64,000 bases of DNA, taken from the NCBI GenBank assembly GCA_034190875.2, contig CM067343.1, positions 62,672,751 to 62,736,750 on the forward strand, in the 5' to 3' direction. Positions 52,316-64,000 of this stretch are shown in pieces. Below the pieces are notes generated by a model that ran no database searches, was not told where the DNA came from, and worked only from the letters and a program-made list of their open reading frames with translations. Every line of letters starts with the position of its first letter. The first letter of the stretch is position 1. A program made the position numbers and the translations under genes. The stretch comes from Urechis unicinctus. Taxonomy: Eukaryota; Annelida; Polychaeta; Xenopneusta; Urechidae.

Positions 52316-53276
52316 AAATACTTTACAATAATGTGTCTTATAGTAAGTCTGCAATGGATGCCCTTAATGAATCATTGGGTCATGATGTACACTCTAATTG
52401 TGCCGGTGGTACATATGGCTCTTTGCATGCTATCGACATTTCACAAGTAAGGCAAGCAGCTTGTAAGCTTAAACGAGATAAAACAGACGGTGTTTGTGAA
52501 ATAACTTCTGTTCACATACTGAATGGCTGCGATGAGTTATATGCCCATCTATCAAAACTTTTTTACTATGATGTTGAATCATGCGCATACGCCACGTGGT
52601 ATGCTAACATCTACGCTTGTTCCTATTCCTAAGAACAGAAAGAAATCATTGAACAGCAGTGATAATTATTGATCGATCAGTAGCTCTTAGTAGTATCAAA
52701 CTTATATGCTGATGACAAGATTCGGTCACTGTTCCGTAAATGTTCATAATACACTATTTGACAAATATTGCACAAGTTTTTATGGATCCCCATTATGGAC
52801 GCTTTCGAGCAATTCATTTAATAGCTTATGTTGCACTTGGCGCAAATGCATCCGCCATGTATGGAAACTGCACCCTAGAACAAGATCAATGTATATACCT
52901 TTTTTAGCTGGTAGACTACCTCTAAAAGAACAATTAATGTTGCGATGTATGAAATTTTTCTTAAGTAGTCTTAATAACACGAATGATCTTGTATGGGCGG
53001 TTAGCCGATTGTGTGCCTTTAGTAATTCGAATGTTGCAAATGATATAAGATATATTTTGAGTATCGTTAATCTTAATACTGCTATGATTTACGACCAGGC
53101 CATTACTTTTAATGATATTTCAAGCAAGCTCAGTCTAACGAACATTGATCAAGAAAGATTGAACTTTGTTAACTCCATACAAGAACTTTGTGTGGCCCGT
53201 GAATGTGAAAATATTCCCGATTTTTCGTACGAAGATATCAATGTTCTATTTAATTTTATTTGCACGTTATGATCGC
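52316..53276 (+). mobile_element. Second non-LTR retrotransposon fragment, internally deleted
   Basis: The plus-strand frames carry the RT entry region (DISQVRQAACKLKRDKTDG, then in a shifted frame VPIPKNRKK and SDNY). They then skip the catalytic core and resume at about 52706 with the thumb/C-terminal region (CTSFYGSPLWTL, RHVWKLHPRTRSMYIPFL). The C-terminal part differs from that of the minus-strand copy next to it, so it is likely another family. Degenerate; no functional protein is possible. Confidence 0.78.
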
Positions 53277-55228
53277 ATCCCACGCTTTGTTAAATGGTTG
53301 CACTTGATCGTCATAAAATATCTGTACCATGAGTGCGAATTAAATGATATAATATTTTAAGGGGTCTTTCTTTGAGTCATCCATGATGCGAAGGATTCTC
53401 GCGGTAGCTTAGTGCGACCTCCGCGCGCCGCTTCACATTAAACACACAGTTACATGAACAGACAAGACACAAACACAACTATGATGTTGTTTTAAGTATT
53501 TTGCATGTTTTAATACATACAAACTGATAATAACCAATAGCTCATGATTCAAATACCGATGTTACAACTGTTAAAACTTCATTAAAACTGTCCGAGTTTG
53601 CACAATGTAGCAATGTAGCAATCAAAAGTGTATCATATGCTTTTAAGGAAGACAGAAACCTCATTACCAATTCTCATCCAAAGAATGAGTTGATAATTGG
53701 GTGCAGTAAAACCAAGTTATCCTTAGACACAATACATCATAAAGAATGCCAAACAGATGCAAACGCACAAACACAATTGGTAAAAAATCTTGAAATGCTT
53801 ATATTGAATGGAGCAATATACAAGGGAAATGGACTAAATATGAGGGCTTTAACTTAACATTTGCACCTTTCAGCTATGGCATGATATAAAACACAGGTTT
53901 CATCAGTATCGCCTTATGAAAGGTGCAAAAATCACAGCGGTATTTCACAAATGGTCAAGGTTAGGCGGACGAGAGAGGTTGGGAACAAAACCAGAGGGCG
54001 CTTACTTTATGGGAGGTCGGGAACTATATAAGAAGTGTGGGAACAATATCACAATTTGGGAAATGAGTTGACAGCAATCAGTATGCACTCAGTCTGGCCA
54101 GCCAGACCCAGATTAATGACCAGCCAAACTCTGTCTAGCGAGAGCCCGCCATAACTTCACAAATGACCCGTCTCGTGAGCCCACTGCGTTGTTTTATTAC
54201 GAGTGAACTGATGTTCTAAGGTTTAACACGTATGCTAACCCCAGTGCTTCACCCCTTGCAAACATTAACAGGGATGACCACAAGCAGTTGAGGGGCAGCG
54301 AAATTCCTGCACAGAATATCGACCAGTTAGAGCGGCAGTAAGGGCAATATTGTTTAAATACGTCGTTGTTATCCAGTGTTGGCCAAATTTACAATTAAGT
54401 TTATGCTATTACAGTCATAACGTTTTGCACACCGGCCTGATTACCAGTTTTCTTAACCGTTTTCCACACTCATTGACTGTATACAGTTGTCTAAACAAAG
54501 GCAATTTGGGGTGTGGGTCAGACCAATAAGAGTAGGGGTTGGTGAGAATAAATGATGGCTCAGGTAGTGGGGAACAATCCGCAGAAAAACACTTCAAAAT
54601 AATTGTATGCCAGATTTTCCTTATGAAAGACTAAAACAGGTTGGTGAACTGCCAAGTATGCACAGGCAACATTTTGCAGCCTACCTGTGTAGAAACTCAA
54701 TCATTGCACTACCCATAATTGATCACATCAGGCAATGAAACTGTAATGCCAACACACATATACATATACTAGTACTTATATATAAACATGTACAAACAAA
54801 AATCAAATTACATAATTGATAAACATACAGTTATAGTAGCATGTTCATAAAACTGCCTCATATATGCTCGTGAATGAAACATAATTGCAGATTACATGCT
54901 TTGACTTTGATTAAAATTATATGTATGCAGGATTTTGAAATGTGTATACATTATGCTTTCACAAATAGTTATATAAAAGGTCAGCAGATAGATGCAAAAC
55001 AAAGTCTTATTCATAGATACCAAAGGGCCCAAAGTATGAGGTAGATAAGAACCCCAGCCACTCTATATGCCAGGCTATAATATATTATCTAAACAGATAA
55101 TATGACTTTCATTCAATGTGGTCTTTTTACTAGTGTGAACCTCGCTAAAGCTATGAATACAGTTCAAGTACACTGCAAGACATGAATATATACAATAAAA
55201 CAGGATTTTGTCCATGCATCAGTTGCAA
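53277..55228. other. Spacer 3' of MFSD12
   Basis: AT-rich spacer between the RT fragment and the MFSD12 stop codon. No gene or repeat family recognised. The part nearest 55229 should hold the MFSD12 3' untranslated region. Confidence 0.4.
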
Positions 55229-58200
55229 TTAAGTCTCACCATTTTCAAATTGATTATAAGTGGATGCTTTCTCCAGTTTCCGTAGACGTCCGATCTTGGC
55301 TGGGAGCAGTGTGAGGATTACAATGAGGGCGATGACGGCCACACCTCCCGGTATGAACACCATGCAGTCTCTGTAGTACCACTTACATTTGGCACAGCAG
55401 GGAGCCTCTGTCCCTCTGTCACACACACACACACACATACCACACTGTACTCAACCACATACAGATACAGTCATGTTTTACTCATTACTTACAGATGTTA
55501 TATCTTAATTCAATGAACTGCCATAATATATAATTTTGTAGCATTTTAACAGCACACCAACACAAATGTGTTATATATTACAAACAAAACTATTATTGGA
55601 AGTAAGTCATGTTATAGTAAATAGAAAATTTAACACTGAACTATTTAATTAATTTAATTGATTGATGAGAAATTCATTAAATATGAATAAATTAATATAA
55701 GTAATATAATAAAATTTCTCTTTAAAAACAAATAGTGTTACATGGAACAATTTAATAAAGCCTTTCTTCAAACATGGGGATAAGAATCCCTAATTACTTG
55801 ATGAGAAATTCAAGTTTGTACATCGGTTTGGAAACAGTGATTTTTGTATATACTTCGAGTCTATATTAACAAGAAAATCTATCAAAAGAGATACTGATTA
55901 GCATTGGGGAATGTATCAAAAGGGATACTGATTAGCATCAGGGATTGTATCAAAAGGGATACTGATTAGCATTAGGGAATGTATCAAAAAGGATACTGAT
56001 TAGCATTAGGGATTGTATTAAAAGGTATACTGATTAGCATTAGGGAATGTATCAAAAGGTATACTGATTAGCATTAGGGGATGTATCAAAAGGGATACTG
56101 ATTAGCATTAGGGATTGTATTAAAAGGGATACTGATTAGCATTAGGGATTGTATCAAAAGGGATACTGATTAGTATCAGGGATTGTATCAAAAGGTATAC
56201 TGATTAGCATTAGGGAATGTATCAAAAGGGATACTGATTAGCATTAGGGATTGTATTAAAAGGTATACTGATTAGCATTAGGGATTGTATTAAAAGGTAT
56301 ACTGATTAGCATTAGGGATTGTATTAAAAGGTATACTGATTAGCATTAGGGAATGTATCAAAAGGGATACTGATTAGCATTAGGGATTGTATTAAAAGGT
56401 ATACTGATTAGCATTAGGGATTGTATTAAAAGGTATACTGATTAGCATTAGGGATTGTATTAAAAGGTATACTGATTAGCATTATGGATTGTATCAAAAG
56501 GGATACTGATTAGCATTAGGGAATGTATCAAAAGGGATACTGATTAGCATTAGGGAATGTATCAAAAGGGATACTGATTAGCATTAGGGATTGTATTAAA
56601 AGGTATACTGATTAGCATTAGGGAATGTATCAAAAGGTATACTGATTAGCATTAGGGAATGTATCAAAAGGGATACTGATTAGCATTAGGGATTGTATCA
56701 AAAGGGATACTGATTAGCATTAGGGATTGTATCAAAAGGGATACTGATTAGCATTAGCAAAGGTCAGCGCAGCACATTCGTTGTCAAGTGAGGACGAATA
56801 CTGTGCCCAACTTTCATTTTATAATATAGGGTACTATGTGGTGGGATGAAAGTAACTTAATAACTTTCGGTTGTAGCCCACAACTTTAATAAGTGAAGAT
56901 ATTACAAAATCTACAAAATGTAAGTTTTGCAAAAGCATACACAGCAGCAGTGAGTTGGATAATGGGCATGTGGTTCATGGTTTAAGGGAGGCACCGTTTA
57001 TCAATGAACTGACACAACTAAATGAAGGATATATTTTACTGCACATGTGCATTCAAGTCTAACAAAATTTTTGAAAAATGATCAGCATATTTTTCGGTTC
57101 AGTAAAATTTGCCACACAAAAACCATTATTTAGTTGATGCTTTGAACACAGTTATGTAGAAATAACACGATCCCGGGTAGCCTAACATGGGGCTTAAACC
57201 CCTCTTAACGAGACGATGTCACAGATGTGTGGACACACCATCACAATACTAGGGTACCAAGCTGCTCAGATATTAACCTAATTGACCTTCTAAGAGAGAT
57301 GGGAAAAAGTAATTTTCATGAAAATGAATCTCTGCCACCAGCTGGACCTGGTCATTCCTGCCAAAGTGGTGTGTATCACCCTCGCAAGGACCACTCAACC
57401 ATCAGAATCTTATCTTCTATGTAACAAGTTGCACGTCAAGGGGCAAACAGGTTCCCAACCAATAAGTCACTCAAGGCTTTTATATCACATTATCTAGCTT
57501 TGTAGATCAAGCCAGAGCATAGGCAATAATACATACAGACCAAAAACAACCTGTGCACAACTCAAATATTGTACTGTACGTAAAACTTACTTGCAAGGAT
57601 GGAAGTGTTGGATAAGAACTACAGCAAGGCCATTAGATAGCTTGTCTGTGAAACTCATGGCACCGTACACAAACGCACCACTTGCCTGAAGTGACGATTG
57701 AAAACAAACAATACATGACAATATAATGCACAGCTTAATTACTATCTTGATTTTAAAGATGCTTTGTACATGAAATTGACACTACATATAAATGACAGTA
57801 TGAGCAGCAATATAAATGCTTCGTACTGTATTTTCCCCAATGAGATCGGCCGTCATGGAGAGTGAAGTGACGAGGATGACTGTGCCTCCTACTCCCTGTA
57901 GGATGGCTGGTCCTATGACCATCAGTGTGTTTGGCCAGGTATATTCATGGAGAAACCACAGCCAGACAGCACAGGCTGCAATACACACCAGCCCCAGCAT
58001 ATAAACAACCTGCAAGAAATCAAACAAAGGAATAGTAAGAGAAGAAAAGATACCCAATACCATGCTCAATGTTTGTTAGGCAGACAAAGTCAAGGAATAG
58101 ATAGTGCTGTTCACAAAAACCAAATTATAATCCATCCAACCAAAACATCCACATATCACAGAACTGAGGCCAACTGTCTAGGAATCAATATTTTCTAAGC

Positions 58201-60587
58201 AACATTCACCACAGTTTCTCTGACAATATATCACTATCCAATGTCAACACCTAATATTTAACAGGGTCCACTTACTAAGTCATTTGGACAAGAGAAATGT
58301 TTCACACATGTCGAGGTACTGACAAAGAGAAGTAGTTACATCACCTACCTTGCGACCGACAGCTCGATGGATCACCTTCATGGGTATTGTACTGATAAAC
58401 CCGCTAACAAACACAACCAGTGGAATAATGGCAATGTATTGCTGAAACAGACCACTAACACTCATCATACACAATGTTAGAGTTAATGAACATGATGCAA
58501 GCCATTTTCTTAGAGTCAACAGAACAATAAAGCTTTTTATTCACCTTGGGTAGCTCAAGGCTGTGAGTTAAGTACATGGGCATGTAGATTTGTGATACAT
58601 TCACTATCAATCGTGTACACATGTAAACACCAGCAATCTGAAATAAGCAAAGCAAGGCATCTGTAGAATGGTGTCATACAATGATCACATGAACAGTAGA
58701 GTAACAATGCATGATTTACTACTACATAAAATGGTCCTGCATATGAGGTTGTTGTATCAAGTTTGAAATAATATGAGTTATTATGGCTATGTATGATTAC
58801 TGCATGTGAGTGATTGATATCTGCATGATTCAGAACAATAATTTCCAAACACTACGATTATGAGATTAATATTATAAATCATATTGATAGTTTGAGTTAA
58901 TCCTGGTGTAAGGACTTAAAGACATGCCCCGATGAAGATTCAGCGGACATATACCTATTTGATCTCCATGCATATTGCATTTTGCACAGACTAAGTGAAC
59001 AACCGAAGTTCTAATTGGTACCAATGGTACAATTATTAGGATCTTAAACATGTTCCTTGTCTGATGGATAGACAAGTGTTCAAAGGATAAAACACTCTAT
59101 TAGCAAACAAAATGACATGAACCAGGGATCAAGCCTGTACGTCCAAATATTACCTGATAAAACTGGACTTCTTTAAGCCAGCATTTCCACTGCATGAAAG
59201 CTGCTGCTGGCTTGCTTGCATTGTCAACTGTAGCAGAGAGACTCTGGACTCCACCTGTCTTTACCTGCAGGTCTGGAGAGCGCTTCTCCTTGGTTCCCAT
59301 GTGAAACAAGATAGATATCACAAGACCCAAGGCCACCACAGTCAGAGCCAGTGTCTACGTATCACACCAAAAACATCAACAACATTATGCATTATGTCAA
59401 CAGTCGAGCCACTTATGAGGAATGTAAAATCCAACTTGCCGATGTACATTATAGATTTCAGACAGACATGACATATATATGATGCAAAAGTGAAATGTTG
59501 TGGTTGATGTACAAGAAGAGAGAGAGACGCACATGCTTTCTGTTGGTTAGAAAATGCTTTGTTTTGAGACTGACCCTAAATTCGTCTGCATCTTGAGGAC
59601 CGAGGGACGAGGAGGAATCACCATCATGCTGGAATGTCAACAGTGCAAAGGCCAGGCCATACACAATGATGTTAGAGATGACAGTGAAAGCATACCTACA
59701 CACATGATCAGGTACTGATTGACATCAATGTAATTCTCCTTTCCTAACAGAATCAGCAAGTCAATACATCTATGGCCAATTCTGTGTCAAAATGAACTAA
59801 AAGTGAAGCAGCCTTACTAGCAAGAAAGTTAAGTCACCTGATTGAGTTAAGTTCTACTCGTTCACTTTCACAGGGCGTCAGTTCAGGAATGATGGAAAGA
59901 TGAGAAATCTGTGTTGTAGCCCATCCAAATTGGAATATAACCACAAAGGGAGCGTAGTAGATAAACTGTGCCCAATCGTCTGTGTTACCACAGCCCAGAC
60001 ACACCATGAAGAGGAAAGGGAATGAGCAGACCACAGAAATGACACCTGTTACACAACAATAGCCCTAGTTAACATCTATATTACAGACACACAACACAGA
60101 ATGCTATGCCACCTAAAGCATACTACAGCAATTAGAAAACATCTTAAATGGAGAATGTTTGTACAAGAGAACTTATGTGATTGTTATATCATATGCAACA
60201 GATAACAAAATCAGATAAGACTAATTACTTCGTGAATAGGAAATTTAAAACAGTGCAGTGAAAAGTTGTTTATATGTTTACTGGATATGGACTAAAGGTT
60301 GACATACCAATGAGATGCCAGCTCTTGCGTTTCCCATAGCGGCAGAATCCATCAGTATGGTCTGATTCGTAGCCGATAAATGGTGTGACGATGGCATCTG
60401 CAATTTGTCCCAGGAGCATGAGATAACCAGCCAACACATTGCTGAACTCTAAGACGTTATGGAAGAACACCAGCAAGTAGCTGAACCACATTGAAGCACA
60501 GAGGTCATTGAGTACATGGCCAACTCCGTACGAGTACTTCTGGCGTCGGGGCAGAGTCTGACCCCCTGGTTGGTTAGAGGCCTCCAT
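55229..60587 (-). CDS. MFSD12: MFSD12, lysosomal/melanosomal major facilitator transporter
   Basis: Twelve-helix MFS transporter; the vertebrate protein imports cysteine into melanosomes and lysosomes. Nine minus-strand exons: 60587-60308, 60045-59838, 59695-59575, 59354-59154, 58637-58545, 58441-58349, 58009-57827, 57685-57591, 55415-55229; all phases join to 486 residues (human 480). Hallmarks: [37 protein letters not shown] with [12 protein letters not shown] (motif A region), [18 protein letters not shown] and [38 protein letters not shown] joined to [12 protein letters not shown], and the Cys-rich [14 protein letters not shown] before the last helix. The tail ends NQFENGET. The start at 60587 gives the family N-terminus. 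Intron 7 uses a GTACGA donor and intron 8 carries a large minisatellite. Confidence 0.95.
55885..56757. repeat. 34-bp minisatellite, about 26 copies
   Basis: Units with core TACTGATTAGCATTAGGGA followed by ATGTATCAAAAGGGA or TTGTATTAAAAGGTA. The two subtypes alternate in blocks. In the last intron of MFSD12. Confidence 0.95.
56758..57590. other. Last MFSD12 intron, 5' part
   Basis: Unique intronic sequence between the minisatellite and exon 8. No gene, repeat or RNA recognised. Confidence 0.4.
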
Positions 60588-61204
60588 TGTTCAAATAAGA
60601 GTAAATGCAGTTATTTAAACCAACGATACAAGGTCATGGCCAAATCACTGCAGTCTCAGTCTGAAAAGTAAAACAATAGCTGAAATGAACTAACTGATAC
60701 ACATCTGCATGAAACATTACAAAAGAGGTTTTCAAATAGAAAATTTGCATAAAAAACATATAATCAACAAATGAATAATGACAGTAACATGACTAAATAG
60801 TGCATCTATTATGCACATGCATAAAGTTATCAAAGAAATCTAAATGAGGAGTGGATACACAGAAACCCTTTACCTAATAATATATCTTGAGTAAATTTCA
60901 ATTTGGTCCTATTCAGAACTACTGAAGATTGGGTTTATTCATGTAATGCATGGAACAATATAGTTTGACACTTAAAGGGTGTTTCTTGTCTATATGTACA
61001 GGTTTATTGTATTAAAGAATTGTTAACTGGTATCACAACCGCAAGTTACCATAGGTCGGGTACTCTGCATCAGTCCAACTCAGTGGGATTGTTTAGCGTA
61101 TATCTGCAGGATGTTGAATAAAACTAACATTTAATGATTTTATTACAGGGTGGCTTTGTTCATAATCATGATATTTTAATGAATTTGACTAGCCCAACAA
61201 ATGT
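60588..61204. other. MFSD12 upstream region
   Basis: 5' flank of MFSD12 (minus strand). No recognisable core promoter motif or gene. It runs into the transposon at about 61205. Confidence 0.4.
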
Positions 61205-62340
61205 ATCCTACCGTCCGACCGGGGCTAACTTAGCCGCGCACGACGGTAATATAAATATATACCAATAAGCTGATAAGACGTTGTGCACGGCTAGGGCTAG
61301 CCGTGCACGACGTTTATTAACGTCGTGCAAAGATCGTAACCGAATGCGCGTGAACGATAAATGAGTTCCAATTATACACGATAATTACACAAATGTACAT
61401 ATGAAGAATAATTTTTCACATAAATGAATGTTTATTAACAAGTTGAGTTAGTTTACGGGTGAGATTTCGTCAAGGGCGATTTAATCCGGCCACACAAATT
61501 CTGAAAAGTTCATGTTTATTTTGAAACGACAAGAACGGTTTCTGCGCGGATGCATGCGCAGTCAAGGTTCTTCGCAAGCGAAATTTTTCTTTCTGAATTT
61601 TATTATTTAAGTATATGTGTCATTTTGTCAATGATTATTTTTTGGCAATATCTACTTTGAAGGGCGATATGTATTTAACGATATCACATTGACATTTAAA
61701 AAAAGATAACACACTTATTGATTCTCGCAGTCTGGAGGGGGCACTTGGCCTTGACCTGCGTAGGGGTGTGCCCCGGGATCTCAAAAACCTGTACCCGTCA
61801 TACAAGGTAAAAATGGCAAGAGCATACCCCATCCTACAAGTATGAGGTCAACAAAACCCGTCGGGAGGCCGAAAAAAACCTACCCCGACACATGTATACT
61901 ACCTCTATATACTTAAGTGCCCCCTCCACCGGGACCTGCAGCCACATGGCGAGTGAAACTGGAACTTCGTAATGTGACGTCATATCTCCAAAACTGGGGC
62001 TGCCGCGAATGAAAGTTGTGATTCTAAAAGTTTATTCGACTATTGCTAAATAATAACGAGACAGTGGATAACCAAAATAATCCGCTTAAGCGGATATTCA
62101 TCTCATTTGTCGACATAATTATTTACGTAAGTACACAACTTGGTGGTAGCCCCGGAGACGCGAAATAAAAACAATTTCCACACGACCCACATATCTTCGG
62201 TCACGACGGTATATATTTATATTACCGTCGTGCGCGGCTAGGCTAGGGCTAACTAAACAGTAGCCGTGCACGACGTCGTTATTACCGACGTGCACGGCTA
62301 CTTTTAGCGTAGCTCCGGTCGTAACGTAGCCATAAGGATC
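61205..62340. mobile_element. Inverted-repeat-flanked non-autonomous DNA element, about 1.1 kb
   Basis: The left end 61209-61263 (CGACCGGGGCTAACTTAGCC, then GCGCACGACGGTAATATAAA) and the right end 62205-62330 are inverted copies. The right arm is longer and contains extra hairpins (CACGACGGTA...TACCGTCGTG and GTAGCCGTGCACG...CGTGCACGGCTAC). The left side has its own near-palindrome at 61274-61311 around GGCTAGGGCTAGCC. There is no open frame for a transposase inside, so it is a MITE or foldback element. It fills the spacer between MFSD12 and the FAM185A-like gene. Confidence 0.72.
61734..61931. mobile_element. Nested MITE with GGAGGGGGCACTT ends
   Basis: About 200 nt bounded by TGGAGGGGGCACTTGG and its inverted form TTAAGTGCCCCCTCCA. 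The inside is compact and GC-richer than the host element (CCCCGGGATCTCAAAAACC, ACCCGTCATACAAGG). It lies wholly inside the 61205-62340 element. Confidence 0.7.
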
Positions 62341-62772
62341 TGGCCTTAGTTTCTAGTACCTAAGTTCGAGGCCAGATTATTGTGGCAAGTCGTAACGATA
62401 ACATGAATTTCTACTCAGACGTCTTGTAGGGCTACTTTTAGCGTACCTGTAAATGTTCAAATCCGTATTCATGCGGCCCCTTCTCATGTGATAAAAAAAC
62501 TGCCTCACACTGCCACACTAAAACTATCACATGACAAATATATCATGTGATAATGTCACTCGAGCTTTCTCTGTTCTCAATCCAAACAACTGCACACGCC
62601 CACAAATCTCCAAGGACCTGTGTCCTGCAATGCATGATTTCCTGTTTGGTTTTGCACACAACATGAGAACTCTATGGAGCGCTCAGTTGATATGAAGTGA
62701 CGTCACTACAAAGGTATTCCCAAGCTTACAAGGATTCCCCACTTTTAAGTTTTATGGGATATTTTTCATTCT
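62341..62772. other. Upstream region of the FAM185A-like gene
   Basis: Possible promoter on the plus strand. TATCACATGA / TATCATGTGATAA forms short palindromes at 62525-62552. No gene. Confidence 0.35.
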
Positions 62773-62808
62773 GTGTTGTGTCAATTTGGAGTACTGACGA
62801 ATTTCACC

Positions 62809-63780
62809 ATGTTTTTCAAATGCGCGGTGACAGTATGCAGCCACCAGAGTAGACAGACATTTGCCCATGGCCGACTATCGACCGTACTGAGATGCAAACA
62901 TGTCGGCTTTCAACGCAAGCAGTCGAATCATACTCATAGTAAAGCATTTTCAAGGCAATTCCTATCTTCAAGAGAAGCTCAAACCTTCAGGAATATTGCA
63001 GGCGATCGAAATGGTTTCAGCACATCAGCAGTATTCCATAAAGACCCAAAAGCTAGTTCATTTTCTGTTGATCCATTTGGTAGTTTATTGGTGGCTGGTG
63101 AATCCTCCAAGGTGTCAATTGATCTGTTACCTCCAGCAGATTACCCATCTCAGGATCAAGCTTTTATCACCACAGAGCCAGAGAATGGAATGGTTGGCAA
63201 GAATGTAAATTACATTCGATGTGACGATAAATCTAACATTGTATTGGAAGGAATCCATACATCACTGCTTAAGGCTGTTGTTCCAATAACATTTGGTGAG
63301 GGATGCATGAATTAAATCGAATGTTTCAAGACCATTTGACAGATCATCGTTGGTTCTAATATGCAATTTGTGCATATTTTCTTTTATTTATATTTTGCTT
63401 TACTTGCAATCACAATTTGGATCTTTCAGATTTGGGAGTAAATTTAAAAGGTGACAGCTTTATCGAAGTTGAGGCACTAGAAAATAACCTAACGAACATA
63501 AGCATTGAGCAAGGACATTGCATCCTTGGCAACATTAAGGTGACCATGCCTTGAATATATTTGGTTTACATTGCTAAAAACGTTCGCAGAGTATACTATT
63601 ATTGACATTTAGATCCTCTGAGATATCCTCTGAGATTTTATCAGTAGTTTATTAAATGTTATTATTTGGATGGTGGTTGTGTCACAGGCTGGTACAGTCA
63701 AGGTGCTAACTGAAGGAGCACCTGTCTCTTGTAAGTCAACACTGCAAGCAGATACTGTCATTGAAACCACTGGACAAGGG
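62809..63780 (+). CDS. FAM185A: FAM185A-like protein, 5' part (runs off the window)
   Basis: Three exons seen: 62809-63295, 63430-63539, 63688-63780; the phases join and the next donor is at 63781. ATG at 62809 gives a basic, Arg/His/Ser-rich, acid-poor N-terminus (FFKCAVTVCSHQSRQTF) fitting a mitochondrial targeting peptide; an in-frame ATG at 62773 is the alternative. The following region (SVDPFGSLLVAGESSKVSID, LGVNLKGDSFIEVEALENNL, SIEQGHCILGNIKAGTVKVL) has the repeating beta-strand pattern of the DUF4097/adhesin-like beta-helix found in FAM185A. The molecular function is not known. The assignment rests on remembered family resemblance and is moderate. Confidence 0.65.
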
Positions 63781-64000
63781 GTAATTAACTGTTTCCTCAT
63801 AAACGTTGATATTTAGTCATTGAACCCTAGTTCCTGACCGCTAGACTTATACATGTTTAGGGTATTGAATATTGTGCATAGTCAATACAGTAGCCCAATC
63901 CCTGAAGTCTTTGACGCAGACTAATTGATATTACCACTCAAGATATTCATTGGTTACGCATCCCACTTACATCTTTCAATGCATCTTCAATCACAAAGTT

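Noticed and set aside
51594..53276. Single retrotransposon with a twin-priming inversion
   Set aside because: Both pieces have their own, dissimilar C-terminal regions, and the RT entry region is on the wrong strand for a simple inversion.
55885..56757. CRISPR-like regular repeats
   Set aside because: No spacers between repeats and the array lies in an intron of an animal gene.

Overview
The window is animal nuclear DNA. Genes are intron-rich with GT-AG borders, there is one Pol III tRNA gene, and introns and spacers are full of satellites and transposon debris. The gene content (MyD88-type Death domains, Notch-like EGF repeats, a huge adhesion GPCR, MGAT5, MFSD12) and the repeat load suggest a marine invertebrate bilaterian, either lophotrochozoan or invertebrate deuterostome. 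I cannot name the species.

Layout. 1-690: right end of a hAT transposon. 1724-8531 and 9748-11913 (both +): two tandem paralogs that each encode a Death domain, a Raf-RBD-like ubiquitin fold, a Ser/Thr-rich linker and a C-terminal SH2 domain. 12457-12528: initiator tRNA-Met. 12879-18496 (+): an MGAT5-type Golgi N-acetylglucosaminyltransferase, followed by a 1.2-kb G-rich minisatellite. 27859-21673 (-): a third Death/RBD-like/SH2 paralog whose introns hold several minisatellites. 44751-30928 (-): an adhesion GPCR of about 2,742 residues (signal peptide, cadherin repeats, FN3, about 43 EGF repeats, HormR, GAIN/GPS, 7TM). 46.6-54 kb: a 34-bp satellite, a relic of MFSD12 exon 1 and two non-LTR retrotransposon fragments. 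60587-55229 (-): MFSD12. 62809 onward (+): start of a probable FAM185A gene, head to head with MFSD12 across a transposon-filled spacer.

The most interesting item is the three-gene Death/RBD-like/SH2 family. I rebuilt all three genes as six exons with the same intron phases, including a 27-39-nt microexon, and each coding sum is an exact multiple of three (806, 441 and 477 residues). The combination reads as an adaptor joining a Death-fold scaffold, a Ras-type GTPase surface and a phosphotyrosine surface. Two of the three copies carry Trp instead of the SH2 FLVR arginine. All three end in [DE]-[ES]-[TS]-S-C.

The adhesion GPCR is complete from signal peptide to stop apart from a single missing base in its 4.2-kb EGF exon. 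The neighbouring genes look like independent housekeeping or secretory-pathway genes and do not form one pathway.
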